A stretch of 64,000 bases of DNA from Phallusia fumigata. Taxonomy: Eukaryota > Chordata > Ascidiacea > Phlebobranchia > Ascidiidae. Shown here in pieces: positions 37,001 to 50,039 of the stretch. Under the pieces are notes generated by a model. It saw nothing but the letters and a program-made list of their open reading frames with translations, ran no database searches and had not been told where the DNA came from. The DNA lies in the NCBI GenBank assembly GCA_008931825.1, contig QXVZ01009335.1, positions 1 to 64,000 on the forward strand, in the 5' to 3' direction. The first letter of the stretch is position 1. Each line of letters opens with the position of its first letter. The position numbers and the translations under genes were made by a program.

Positions 37001-40000
37001 CAGCTTTTAAGTGTCGTGTAAAAGCACAAGCGGTCGAGTAAATTTGGCACGTCAGCGCATGTCACGAGTGCATAACTTTTACCAAACATTTTAGTTTGCG
37101 CATCTAACGCGCGTTTTTTGTTTCAAAGGTGTAAATGGCCGATTTCGGATCGATGACAAAGGTGACAGAGAGTTTGATTTTTCCATCAAAAAGTTCAACC
37201 GAAAAAAAGGTACAAAAATAAATTCCTAATCTTACTTTAGTTCCAATATTCCATCATAACCAATCGCTTTGTATAGGTATTGTGACTGAAATTGGTTTAT
37301 ACAACTCAAGCACACATCGGTACGAAGAATTGGATGAAACCATTTCTGACCAGTTCTGGCATAGTGGAGTTCCTAAATCTGTTCCCAAATGTGGTTTCGA
37401 TGAAAAGTTATGTAAAACAACCAGTGCGCACGGTATGACCGCTGAAAATTTACCTTAATTGCTTCGTAACTTTGCAAACTTTTTACCTTTTTCTTTTACA
37501 GTGGTGTATATTCTGATAGCCTTGTGTCCCACAAGCATAGTGCTCATCATCATGTCAATCCTTATTTTTAGGTGCGTATATTTATTACAGTCGAAATGCA
37601 GCTAAAACGTAATTGGTAATGTCTAAAAATTCTGCACAGAAAACATCAAGCTAAGGAGGAAGTAGACAGTCAATTGTGGAGGGTATCGTGGAACGACATT
37701 CAATGGCTTCCTTTTGATGCCAGGGGTATGATTGGAAGCCAGTTTGGGTGTATGTTAAGCAACTACGATCCATCAACCGCTGAGGTAACATAACATATTC
37801 TACTAAAGACATTTCTTTGGTGCGTTAATGGTCAGTTACCAAAAAAGCTTGTGTCACAGAGAAAAACAAGCGCTGGCTCTCTGATTAGTGGGAAAACTGG
37901 TTCGACTCTGACTACGATTTGCAAGTATAAGGTATTGCGTGGTTTATACATTATCGTTGGGAAGTGTTTTTTATGATATGCGTTACAGGGGAAAGTGGTA
38001 TTTTTAAAACTTTTGAACAAGAAAAGAATCGAATTGAACAAACAAACTTTGCAAGAATTGAAACAAGTAAGTTTGCATTTCATGCTTTTCCAGAAGAGCA
38101 TCGCTTTTACCTCTATGTGCCTGTTTGTTTATTAGTAATTCCACTGACATCACCAGAACTCACTGCGACGGATTGACCGTAGTTTATCATGAAAATTAAC
38201 GTATTATATCCAACATGAACATACAACGTCTCATATGCCAGTTAGCTCTTATTTGAAACGCAACCATGAAATTATATCCTTGCTCCGACACTCACGCGGC
38301 ACTTTGTCTAGGTACGGGATCTAAGTTACGAACATCTGACTCGTTTTGATGGTGCTTGCATTGATGGCCCCCATGTGGGAATTGTTACGGAGTTTTGTCC
38401 GAAAGGAAGCCTTAAAGAGATCCTTGAAAATCATGAAATCCGGCTTGATTGGATGTTTCGCTTTTCGCTGATGAATGATCTCGTGAAAGGTACAAAATAT
38501 GTTTTACACACTTCAGCTTTAGTTAAAAGAAACGTTTTATATTTTAGGCATGGCATACTTGCATGGCACTGCTCTTCATTGCCACGGAAACTTAAAATCC
38601 ACGAATTGTGTGATTGACTCCAGATTTGTGCTGAAAATAACAGATTGTAGTTTGCGTTTAATGCGAAACAACCCGTGCTGGGACGACGCTTATTACGAAA
38701 GTAAGTACAGCTGCTACAGGCAAAAGTTGTATGGTTAGGAACAATCTTTGTGATTTTAATATCTGTTTTGTTTTTACCCAACGCTCCTGTTTTCGCGCTT
38801 AAGACGAATTATGTCGCAATAAATAATTCAAACACCAAGATTATACATGGCGCTTAATTTTACCATAGGCCTAAAATAGATTTGTTCGTCTTGTTTGAAC
38901 AAGTATTACCAAACCAACATATGCTTACCTTTAGAAAAAAGCATGTGAAAAACAATAAACTAGATTTGGAATTAAACACTCACAAACTACAATACCAGGC
39001 ATTATTTTAAATTCAATAGCCTAAATATAGTTTATCCTTCTTTAAAGAGTCAAAAGATATTGTTTTAAATCTTATTACATTTTAATTTTAAAGAAAAGTT
39101 ATGGACGGCTCCTGAATTGCTACGTTCTCTGACGAAAAAAAATGATCACAAAACGCAAAAAGGCGATGTATACAGCTTTGGGATAATCATTCATGAAATT
39201 GGATTACGAAAAGGAACATTCTTTACTAGTGGGACACAGCTAACTGCTAAAGGTATTTTGGACTGCACTTTTTATGTTTTAATTTGAATTTCAAACGTAT
39301 AAAAGATCTAAATCGGTGTCATTTTTTATACTTTTTACAGAAATAGTGCAGAAAGTTACCAATGGTTACGTTCCATATTTTCGGCCGGAATTGGATAACA
39401 CTGATTTAAGCGAGGAATTTTGCCAGACTCTTCAGATGTGCTGGAATGAAGATTCACTTGAAAGACCTGACTTTTTACACTTAAGAGGCGTTATAAAGAA
39501 GTTTAACAAGTTGGTTTACAATTGTGCTTCACACATCAAAAAATGTAAAAGTAATGTAACAGATGTAGGTACAATTTTACCTGCAAATAGATATTTTTCC
39601 CCTTAAAAATGGCCAAACACAGCGTGCATTGTGGTTTCCCGTTTTGTAATGCAAGCCTAAAGCCTCCCGTCAGCGCATGATAACATCTCAGCTATTGATT
39701 TGTTTTGACTTAAGTGCATTACATTCGCGCGTTAACTAGAAGGTAGAACAACTTTTTTATCAGAAAGTCCCAATGAACGTGTCTGGAAAGTTGCAATTTG
39801 GTGTAACTGAAGGCTAAACCATGTAAATGTAAAGTTGTTCATTTATTCAGAGAAAATAAAGGCAATTTGGTAGAGAATCTTCTTCATCGCATGGAGCAAT
39901 ATGCCACCAACTTGGAAGGCCTGGTTGACGAAAGAACTGCAGCTTATCTTGAAGAAAAGAAAAAAGCGGACGAACTTCTGTATCAAATGCTTCCCATGTA

Positions 40001-41343
40001 TGTAACAGTTTGTTCAGACAAAATTTCGTACCACGAACTTCTATGCTGTCAACTCTCCTTTTTTTGTAGTAAAATAATCGTTTTTTAAATAATCAAGCTA
40101 AAAGATTTACGAAGCAACATCCCACTGTATTTTTCTTTAAGACCTGTAGTTGACCGTCTCAAGCGCGGAGATCCAGTGCCACCGGAAGCTTTTGAAAGCG
40201 TTACAATTTTTTTCTCTGATATTGTTGGATTTACCTCGCTGTCAGCAGTGTCTACTCCACTACAAGTTGTCGACATGCTCAACGACTTGTACACGTTGTT
40301 TGATGCCGCTATTGAATCATTTGACGTTTATAAGGTATGGAAAGCAATCACAACATTTGTTGTTCTTATTTTCTCGTATTATTACCAGTTCCCTGGACAT
40401 AGAGTGACTTTAGTGACAAAATACTCAAGTATGTTTTAAGGTGGAAACTATTGGGGACGCTTATATGTTGGTGTCTGGTCTTCCAGTTCGAAACGGAATT
40501 CGACACGCGAGAGAAATCGCCCGAGCCGCGTTAACGCTCTTAAGCGCGGTAAGTTGCTTCAAAATGCGTCATCGTCCCGACGAACAACTACAGCTGAGGA
40601 TCGGGATTCACTCAGGTTCATTGAAAAGCGTGTTAAAGTAGTATAGTGTATAGTTTACAAAACTGTGCAGTTTTACACCTCATTAATTAGCTGGTCACAC
40701 CCTTCCTCACTTGGTTACAATTTGGTCGCCGCTCCCTCCAGTAGACGTCAGGTAACCTTACATCTATTAGAAAAATATGTAAAAAAACAGGGCCTGTGAC
40801 ATGCTTTTTAATATACAATAAACAAGAATATTTCAATATTTTTTTTATATGAAACAATTAAGTTACGTTACTATGAGCACAAAAAGTTAAACCTAGTTTC
40901 TTCTCTACTGGAGTATACACTCGGTCTTGTTTCCAAAGTGATATATGGTTTTTGTTTGCAAACATCGCACGTACATGTCGACTTGTTTTGCAGGTCCATG
41001 TTGTGCAGGAGTTGTGGGTTTGAAGATGCCGAGATACTGCTTGTTTGGCGACACAGTGAACACTGCCTCCAGGATGGAATCCAACGGCTTGCGTAAGTGT
41101 CTGACATGTCTGACTTTTGATTTACCCGACCAAAACATGGTGCGCTACTTTTCAGCTTTGCACATCCACATGTCACAAAGCACCAAACGTTTCTTGGATG
41201 AAAACGGATCATTTGATGTGAAGTATCGCGGTGAAACTGAAATGAAAGGCAAAGGAAAGCAGAAAACTTATTTTCTTCTGGGGGAACGCCCATCGCCGAC
41301 AGAAAACGAAGTAAATTCTCCAGCAAAGGATGAATCGTTTTAG
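34066..41343 (+). CDS. NPR1/NPR2: Receptor guanylyl cyclase, natriuretic-receptor type
   Basis: Converts GTP to cGMP on ligand binding. 23 exons: 34066-34382, 34535-34694, 35096-35244, 35306-35454, 35531-35694, 36003-36121, 36195-36276, 36486-36681, 37129-37209, 37277-37432, 37502-37571, 37640-37784, 37836-37931, 37989-38066, 38312-38489, 38548-38700, 39094-39252, 39341-39509, 39851-39997, 40142-40334, 40441-40615, 40994-41092, 41156-41343. All join in phase: 1140 residues. Signal peptide about 1-18; ANF-receptor ligand domain to about 510 ([22 protein letters not shown]); transmembrane 525-548; kinase homology domain about 597-874 ([34 protein letters not shown]), with TDCS where an active kinase has DFG, so catalytically dead as in all NPRs; dimerisation helix [11 protein letters not shown]; cyclase about 923-1120 ([36 protein letters not shown]). 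The Glu and Cys that select guanine are present. Exon 18 uses the rare donor GTTGGT. Confidence 0.96.
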
Positions 41344-43346
41344 AATTATTGCTAAACAATACGATTTGGCTTAACTTGCCTGTGCTCTATTCTAGTGTTT
41401 TGGAGAATCAACTCACTAACTCGACCCGGGTCGCCTTTTTTTAAAGACTTTCTTTGACTGAGTCCCAACTTTAAAAATACTTAACTTGACTCGCTTGTTT
41501 AATTGGTGACCTGGCTTGAGAAGCTAAAAAATTTTGAGCTATCGAACTACCTTGTATGAAGGACTGCATTAATTTATTAATTTACTCATTTGTACTTGGC
41601 CGCAATACATCCGACCCTTTTTTTTAACGGAACGCGTTCGTACATATGTTGTGTTGTTTGATTGTTTTGTGTTGTGAGTGCTAATTTTGTTCAAAGAAGT
41701 GAATATATGAGAATCCGTTACGTTTACTATGAAGTGGTCTTGTGGCTTTCGACTACAAAGAGAACTAGTTTTCGGCGTTTAAGTGAAGTTGGTTTCATTT
41801 TGCCATTTTCTCATCTATTGTTTTCATTATGTTAACGTTAACCACCTGCATTATTATCCGTTGTATAAAATGAGCAAATCAACCCATCTCGACTTAATTT
41901 AAGTGTTAACAAAACACTAAGACTTAACTTGTGACTCGAATCTACTATATTCACACATGGCGCTTCGGAATATGTAAAGGGATAATCTAAAATGTTTTTA
42001 CTTTCACTTACTAACACTTTACAATGATTGTGCGCACCCCACAATTTGCCAAACTGAAAAACTCCATGCTAGGTTTAGTGTGCTATAATTTTTCGTTTTA
42101 AAAGTCACTTTTATATGAACTGGTTGCCACAAATGCTTTGAGGTTACAATCAGCTGTTTCTCGCAATATTCACACTTTGTGAGCAGACCAGATAAAACCT
42201 ATAAGCTTTACTTCTCGCATTAAAACCCGATGCACGAACAAATCGACGCACAAAATGCAAAACGGAAACCGGCGCAGTATTTTATTTTACTTTTGCGAAA
42301 CTAAGTGCACATATAGCAAGAAAAAACCATTTGATATGTTAATGCTGAGAAAGTGAAACTCGACAACCGGTGGCATACTGACATTTTGTCCGATTTTTAA
42401 ATTAAAGAGCTTTTTGTTAAATAGGAGGTTCACTTTAATCAGAGCTTTAGCTTTTTATCTCACACCCTATTAAACATAACCCTCGGAGAAATTCAATCGC
42501 GTACGTTGCATGCAATTTCGAATTCTGACTTGCCCGCGAATCTCAGGCATGGTACACAGACAAAAATCCAACATAACGCATACACATGAAGCATTGCACG
42601 CGAAGTCATTAACATTTTGACATAGTTTGTAAACCGGTACACTATGTTAAAATGGTTACCTGCCTGATACCAGAACTTGATATTCAACAGCTCTATTGAA
42701 AGAAGTTTTGCAGAAATTTTTCCGAACCATGGCCCTTTAGTACAAACGATTTCAATCCCGTAAGCTTAAACCCAACCAGCTTAATTACTTGTTAAATTGC
42801 CTAAAACCATAAAACGACTGAGCATTGTCCAAAATGTGTTTACATTCAGAATAGATGTCACGCGATCTGAAGATCAAATCGGATGCAAAGTGTAAAAACG
42901 CCAACCGGTGGGGGTTCGTTAATATACCGTTTAAAAAACAAACAAAATAGAATACTTTTAGGCCAGCACAGCATTTTCACTAATTTGTATGTTTTGATTT
43001 AAATCAATCCGCCTTTATAGTTAAAGCATAAAATAGCAGACAAAAAATGGTTTACACCCCGTTGTATCAAATTTGTCATGGTTTGTTCACTTCGGAAGCT
43101 TTTTCAGCGCGTCGCTTTCTTTCTGCTATCATGTCATAATAAGGATCATTACTGATGCTCTTCCTAAAAAATACAGACTGCCGTCAAGCTACGAGTAACA
43201 AGGCTAAATCACCAAAACAAACATGTACCGAATACAACGAATCCAGTCTTCTTTATCGGCCGATGTAGCCGCGGACATTCTGTACGTCGTGTGTTTTCCT
43301 ATCAACATAATGGAAAGCATTTTATTGCTTTTTTATTCAGACGTCT
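41344..43346. other. Intergenic after guanylyl cyclase, up to N
   Basis: No coding exon found on either strand in about 2 kb. 41400-41560 is rich in GACTC/ACTCG-like words and may be a decayed simple repeat. The PH-domain exons of the reverse-strand cytohesin gene would be expected here or in the N gap but are not seen. Confidence 0.5.
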
Positions 43347-43347
43347 N
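43347..43347. other. Single-N contig join inside cytohesin locus
   Basis: Isolated N 376 bp downstream (in gene sense) of the last recognisable cytohesin exon. No duplicated sequence flanks it, so an unknown length of DNA may be missing. Confidence 0.7.
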
Positions 43348-43722
43348 AAACACACATAATCAAAGACCATTCTTTTCTGATTTATACATTAAATAACAGG
43401 AAACATACCTCCTATATAAAGTCATCAGTCGAGTCGATAGATTACAATATAAAACAGCTGCATTTAATTAAAAGCCCAGAATCTTTCTTTTTAGCTTATT
43501 TATTTGGCAAACCAAAGTTGGGCTTTGTTATGTATAAAACCTATCTTGATCTTGAAACCTATGAGTTAATCATCTAAAATTTTCTACATGTTTAGAAATG
43601 CAAAGTTCGGAGTTAAAAGCTGTTTAGTTTTATTTTTTTATTTCTTAAACATAATTATGTATTTGGGTTAGGCTTATTAAATGCCCTTACGTTCGACAAA
43701 ATAATTTTGACGATTATCATAC

Positions 43723-46700
43723 CTTGTTTCAATAGCCAACCTTCTTTGTCTGGGTTAAAAAAAGTTGTTGTCAAATCATTTCCATCATCTTCCGGTATTT
43801 TAAATGGATCTCGTTTGATGCTTTCATATAAACTCTTATAATGTAATAGTGAAATAGCATAAAAACCTAAGATTGTAGAATTCAGGGAAGCCAACTATTT
43901 CACTATCATTGCATTCCAGTTTAGGAAAAATGGCAAACACTTTTTTAAAATATCAATCTCTCTGTTAAAGATGGCATTATGAAAAAACAATAAAGTTATG
44001 TTTAAAAAAATGTTGGACATGGTCTGAATGCACAGCATACCGAAAGCAGTGAATTGGGTAAATCTGCTCCGTCATTTATTCCTTTATTCATGGCAATAAA
44101 TCGATCAAGGCTTGGTTTGTCCTTCACGCTTGGGTTGTGCAAACTGGTGTTGAGCATTATGATTGCAAAAGATAGAACATAACATGTGTCTGCAGGGTAA
44201 AACAGAAAAAGATAAAAACATTAAAAAAATATTTTAGTCAAGAAAAAAAAAAAAAGAAATTTTTTTTTTAATTTTTCAACTGCCAAAAAAACCTACCAGA
44301 ATTACTGAATACTCCTGGATTGCAGGTACAGTATCGTGCAGCAAATGATTCCATCATTCTATCAATTTTTTGTGCTTCACCAGGCAGTCGGAAGCTCCAC
44401 AAAAATTGTCTAAAATACAAAAATTTAAATACACAGAAATTTTAGCATCAATAAAATAGTATGAAACAGATTGTTACAGATTTCAATTGTTGCACTTATT
44501 TCCAACCCTGTGTTATAATTAGTGTTTCACTTTGAGCCTTGTGTTCTAATAGGGCAATAGCAAATACCCTGCATTACAGCTAGGGTCCACAGGCACAATC
44601 ATCTTTAATCTTGTGTTGTACCTTGCAATGTTAATTATCAATCGTTCCTATATATAAGACTTTGCATGTTCAGTGCAATTATTATATTTTACTTGTGTTG
44701 TGCATGTTCAGTGCATTATTTGTTTCTTTACAATATAACTCTTAAAGAATACAATATATATAGCAACTACAAAACTCTGAATGAAAATCACATGTTGTCA
44801 AAGAAAAAGTGAAGGAAAGTTTAAGCTCTAACATCACAGGTAAAAAGTTGAAAAAAAGAAGGCAATCAAGAAACAATGTGGATAACAATAGCAACTAAAT
44901 ATACAGTAACATACCTTAGGGATTCATCCAAACTTTTTCCCTCAAACTGGTGAAGGTTAACAAATGAACTTAAAACCTCCAAGTTAAAGTCATTTCTAAA
45001 ATAAATATATAACATTATCTTCCCGTGCACACTTTCTTGGTACAAAACTTAAATTATAACTTACCTTTCACCAAGGAAATCTCCAATTGCAGTTTTATTG
45101 AGATTGTCTCCTTTAAATAAGAACTCAGCAACATCTTGTGCATTTTGTTGCACATGTCCAATTTCTATCAAATATTTCATTCCCTATAATGTAACACAAT
45201 TACCTAACAATCACCATTTACAATTCAGAACAAGCTTTTAACTTTTAATGTCTACCTTTTTGGCATCTGCATTGAACTTTTTTCGTCCAATCATCACTTG
45301 TTTTGCTTGTGTTGTTGCCCGACTGCAATTAGACAAAACTTGGTTGTATTTAGTTTCAGGCTTTTGGCAACAACTACACATTTGTTTGTGAAACAAAAAT
45401 GACAAAGATAGTAAGAAACCATAGGAATTTTCACCACTTCGTGAAACATAATTATGCCAGTTATAAAATGTTTACCTTTCTTCTGTTTCTTCCATCTGGT
45501 CAATGTCAGTGTCCACATCCTTTATTTCCTCTTTTAGTCTCTGAAAACAACATTTTATCATACATGACATGATGTCACATTTAGATCTTTGGGTGAGTGT
45601 AAGGTAGGTAGACGGTTAAGAAATTTAATATGGCTGTTTTTATAATTTTACGTTTTGGGGGCCTGTGGGTGCACTGATGGGTGAACTGGGGTAAAAAGTT
45701 GTCAGTGCATAACTTAAGATGCCCATCTATCAAGTGTGAAAATATAAAGCAATTTAAAAACTCCTTCATGACCAAAACGTGGGAACAAACTCGTGTCACA
45801 AAGAAAAAAGAAGTAAAGAAAAAAACAGAGTAAAAACAATATGTGTCCCCTTCATGGATATGTGTCCCCCAATACACTGTCACCCAACCTAAAGAGGTTC
45901 ATTCATTATATTACTATGCATCAAAAATATTAGGGGGGCAACAGAACTACTGGGGGATCAGGTTACACACACTAATCGATTCACTACAGAAGCATGTTCT
46001 GCAGAGTTTATTAACTTCACCCATTTAAGGAAATTAACAAGTAATGGGTGGAGCTATTGGGTAAAACAAAGCATACTACACTGGTAGAACCTAAAGTCTA
46101 TTAAAATTTCATCCCATTCAGGCATTGTTAAAAAATTGACCTGATGGCTAGTGACACACTCTGTGACACAAACTGCCATTTGGTCAAGCTTCATTAAACT
46201 TCTACAAGTCGTTTGCAGAAGTATTACAGTCTGTTGAATTAACTTTATTTGAATTGATGTGCTACCATAGACACAAACTAGTACGCATTTTTAAGGAATA
46301 CATTTGTTTTCAGAGAATCAAAAAAAACAGTAATGAATCTTTTCAGCTGTACACACCTGAATTTCCTCTAACAAAGTTTTTTTCTTTCTCCAGATTTCTT
46401 GCAATAGTTCATAGTCTGCTTCATCAAGGTCACCATCTACAAAAAACATTGAGTTGTTAAACAAGCAAGTCAAAATATAGCAAAAATATAAGGATCTTTG
46501 TGGACACTATCATATGCATTATTCGAGGAGTCAACATCTCATTCCTGTTAAAAAATTATGGGTGACAACATGTTTAATGTCACATTTAAACTTCTATCTT
46601 ACTTACAATTATTTTTTACAATCATTATGCTGTAACTAACCCACAAACATATTATGTTTAAAAAGCGATTTAACCCACAAAAGCGATTCTACCTAATCAG

Positions 46701-47574
46701 TGGCCCCTTTTCTGTCCCATTAGAGACAATACCAACAAATCCATATTTGGGAAATGAATCAGTATAACTTCACTTTTTAGCAGCCATAAAGTTTCAGACA
46801 TAAACAGAGTTAAAGAAGTCGCAATGGCTTTACATTTACCTCAATAACATCAGATTTGAACAAACTGATCCATATATGGTCAAAGTACATAAGGCACTAT
46901 AAAGGTGTTTGTCAAAGATTGTTACGTCACGAAGGGGAAGAAACTAATCTCTCCAAATGAATTGGTTTTGGTGAAAGAATCCGCAATTGCTTTCAATCAG
47001 TGTAATAGCTTCAAAAAGTTTTTGCAAACATACACCCGTTGCTTGTGACCCATAAAGAAGGGGTAGTGACCCCCATGGGCTATACCACTTACAAAAGCTT
47101 AAACAATAAAAATACAACACGGATTTTCAAACTTGATGAAAAACTAATAAAAGAATTTTTTTAATGTAGCCTAATTGACAATTTTGATTTGTTTCATTCT
47201 TTGTCGTTGTTTAACAGTTTCTTTCATTTTTGTTGCCAAGTGTTTTTTGTGTCTGGTTAATATGGCACTACGTGACTTAATTTCACCTCCCGTGTTGAAA
47301 TAATTAACAAAGTAAGAAGTGAGTTGGCTATGTGCAAAAATTATTTGAGTTTTTTTCATGAGGATAGTCGAGGGTGAGTGAAGAAAAACATGTCAAAACT
47401 TGCGGATTAAAACAGGTAACATGAATTTTTAGATTCTCGAGAATTAAATTCTAAATTTCTTATGTTCGAGAAAGAATAAAGTTGAGAAACCGAAAAAACC
47501 TACTCAACAGAGGCCTTCAAATAATAAATTTTAACTTTAGGGTCATGTGACTTACATTCTTCAGCCATCTTCAT
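43723..47574 (-). CDS. CYTH: Cytohesin ARF guanine-nucleotide exchange factor (3' partial)
   Basis: Exons (reverse): 47574-47556, 46436-46357, 45540-45476, 45322-45256, 45183-45065, 44995-44915, 44409-44297, 44189-44041, 43834-43723; phases agree, 268 residues then a phase-1 donor (CAA G|GTATGA). Cytohesins activate ARF GTPases at membranes. An N-terminal coiled coil (about 7-55, [19 protein letters not shown]) is followed by a SEC7 domain (about 60-240). The catalytic glutamic finger is in [12 protein letters not shown], Glu about 116. SEC7 motif 2 region: [14 protein letters not shown]. After SEC7 come [11 protein letters not shown] and [13 protein letters not shown], which is the exact start of the cytohesin PH domain. 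The remaining PH exons and C-terminal polybasic tail are absent from the window. Start ATG 47574 (MKMAEE); the ATG at 47568 is an alternative. Confidence 0.92.
45600..46270 (-). repeat. Repeat-filled cytohesin intron (R1 reverse plus R4)
   Basis: 45640-45865, read in reverse, matches the R1 landmarks: AAGGGGACACATATTG, ACTCTG, then GTTTTGGTCATGAAGGAGT and GATGGGCATCTTAAGTT. 45890-46240 carries R4-like blocks shared with 29700-29960. No exon lies between 45540 and 46357. Confidence 0.55.
46437..47555. other. First cytohesin intron, nothing coding
   Basis: 1.1-kb intron between the 19-bp first coding exon and exon 2. No exon-like frame or repeat copy of the families described here is visible. 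Confidence 0.5.
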
Positions 47575-48531
47575 TGTAAACAGATATATATAAACCCTCT
47601 AATTTTATCAAACACTCCTGTTCCTTAAATATGGAAAAAAAACTTACATGTGAACAGAAACAAATACATGTGTAAAAATGCAGAAATGGTTTCAATATAA
47701 AGCAAAACTGCCAAACATTAAAAAACCACTTAAAACACTTTATATCTACAAGTACAATAAAGCCGCTGTCAATGTTAATCATTAAAGGCTTCTAGACAAA
47801 AAAAATTAAAAACACATTTCAAACTGAAAGTTCACACAATAAACCATGTTTATGAAAACAACTCTCATTTTCTTAGCAACATGTCACACATTTTCTCATT
47901 ATAAAATAAATCACGGATAAGAAAATGGACAAACTCAACTTTTTTCGTTGCCCTAAGGGTAATCGGTTATTAGGCTAGCTATTTGATTGCCACTTGCTAG
48001 AATATAACGCTAAATTCGACAACATCCGGGTCTGGTGTAGAATTGTACGTATGTATGTAACTATGATAGTGACTTCAAAAATCTTGAAATTACGTCACAA
48101 TGAAGTGACGTGAACATGATGAACCTTTCCAAAATTTCATCACCAATACTTCTAATTTACGCAAAGTTGTAATTGTTTGTGACCTCACTGATATAACGCC
48201 CTGCGAGGACTGGTGCGAAGAATGTGGAAACTAATAAAGAGAATAAAAAGGTACAACACCAAATTGCCAATATTTTTTCAACAACGTCTTTTTGTAGATA
48301 TTTCTGATCATGTACACGCCAACAGTTATTTCAGGAAATGTTTTCTAACCATGGACAAAAGAGTCCAAACAATGTAAAAAATCGAACGTTGTAATAAAGT
48401 TTGGCATGCCAAGGGCAGAAAGCAAAACCACAAGCCCGGGAGCTGGAGTAGAAAAGCATAATTCCTTGACCCAACGCGCATTCGGGAAATTTGCTTTCAT
48501 GGTAAGTGACACAGCGGCTAGTTAATAACAA
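47575..48531. promoter_or_regulatory. Probable bidirectional promoter region
   Basis: Lies between the cytohesin start (reverse) and a possible forward first exon at 48532. It holds a perfect inverted repeat at 48092-48111: ACGTCAC, six bases, GTGACGT. These are paired CREB/ATF-type half sites. No experimental support; the call is from position and motif only. Confidence 0.35.
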
Positions 48532-48789
48532 ATGTCTCGGCTCCGAGAGCAGCTGAAAATAGCGTTATCGTTGGTTGTGCGGCAAACCAAGGTGCCTGCT
48601 GACAAAAAGTTTCGCCATCGACTCGAAATTTTGCAAATGCTTGTTGGGGGTCTACCCCTCGTCAGTCGTTTGCCACATTTGCCTACTCCCTTCCACGTAA
48701 ATGCACTTATGACTTCACAACGCACCATTTTTGAAAACACGCACTTTGGTAAACTGTCCTCTCTGTGGCACCACAGAAGAGTTCTATAG
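48532..48789 (+). CDS. Possible first coding exon of the gene at 51523-59450
   Basis: An ATG frame of 85 codons, with a helical, Leu/Arg-rich opening (MSRLREQLKIALSLVVRQTK) that looks more protein-like than its surroundings. Possible donors inside it are after TTTG at about 48753 (GTAAAC) and after AAG at 48591 (GTGCCT). Neither gives the phase needed by the exon at 51523 without an intermediate exon, which I could not find. It may be the 5' end of the downstream gene, a separate small gene, or chance. I do not recognise the sequence. Confidence 0.35.
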   Translation: MSRLREQLKIALSLVVRQTKVPADKKFRHRLEILQMLVGGLPLVSRLPHLPTPFHVNALMTSQRTIFENTHFGKLSSLWHHRRVL

Positions 48790-50030
48790 CCCTCGTGGGT
48801 CATCTTTTCCGGGTGTATCGATCCACAGCACAGGCTCACGCCTGTTGTTAGACGTCCCAGACGAGACGTAGCCTCTTAAACATTTCGCCTTTACGTAAGA
48901 TTTGATTATCCTTTTATTCAAATACATCCTCTTATATTGGGTATGTTGTACAAGAAAAGTTAAGTAATATTCTTGATTTACTTCTAAAAGTTTGCGCAAA
49001 TGCCAAAAAATGGCAGGACCCAAAACTTTTTGGTATTTTGTCACTATACCTAATGGATCATCCACCATCCTTTTGTTGATTTTTAACCAGGCGTCGCCAC
49101 AATTTTGGTGCTGTTAGAAAGAAGGTTAATGACGTCACAGTGACAAATTACTTTATATCCGTTCCTATGTTGTCAGATAGTTTCACGGCTATGTGGCTTC
49201 ATACTGACATCGTTACGTACAAAATTGTACACTAGACACCAACCTCTTTTATACCTATATACAGATGACGTTTGAATGCGTTTAGTAACTTTGTAAAACT
49301 AAAGGCAAATGTAAATTTATCAGATTATGTCCCTTGGAAAACCTTCTTTGGCATATATTGGCCCTTTGAGACAAAAGCATCAATACCTACAAGCAGAAAA
49401 AAAAACTAAACAGCAACAACAGTGGATGTTTGGCATGAGGTGAATTATTCAGTGTAAAGTTTTTGCTTAAAGTTAGGGCCTGCCTCCTCTGACAGGTTTG
49501 GTTGGTTGGTGCTTTAAATCCAAACTGATAGTTTTATTTCATTTGAAGCATGCTCGAGTGTTGGTGGAATTGGGGTAAAAGGTGGGGGATGGGGTACTAA
49601 AAAACTGGTACTACATTGGACTATGATGTAGAAACATTTCTTTATTGCTGGTACCACATTTAAAAGTACCAAGTTAGTTTCCCAACTAACCTATGGTACC
49701 AAGCAAACCTGTTACATTCAAAGACATGCTATGTGAATGTATCGAATTTGATAATTTGTATACCATATAAAGAAACCCTGCCATTACAATGTTTGTTAAA
49801 CTTGTGGTAAGAGTTTCTGCTTATCAAGTATTGAAAGCTGATTTACCTTGGGAACCTAAAAAAATAAAGTAAACATACATATATAGATATTAAAGATGTT
49901 ACCAAAAAACACTAAGAACTAATCTGCTGTGATTTTTAAATCTGTGTTTTGGGCTTTAGTGTTTGCTGACATTTATTGCAGCGATACAAACTACTGTACA
50001 GGTTATATTATAATTAAAAGTATTTAAAAC
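48790..50030. other. Intergenic or intronic, nothing seen
   Basis: No recognisable exon or repeat copy. A perfect TGACGTCA octamer lies at 49130-49137. If the 48532 exon belongs to the downstream gene this is its first intron. Confidence 0.4.
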
Positions 50031-50039
50031 TGTTTTGGA

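Noticed and set aside
40085-41359. Reverse-strand frames of 69 to 162 codons over the cyclase domain
   Set aside because: Antisense shadows of guanylyl cyclase exons, which are clearly coding on the forward strand.
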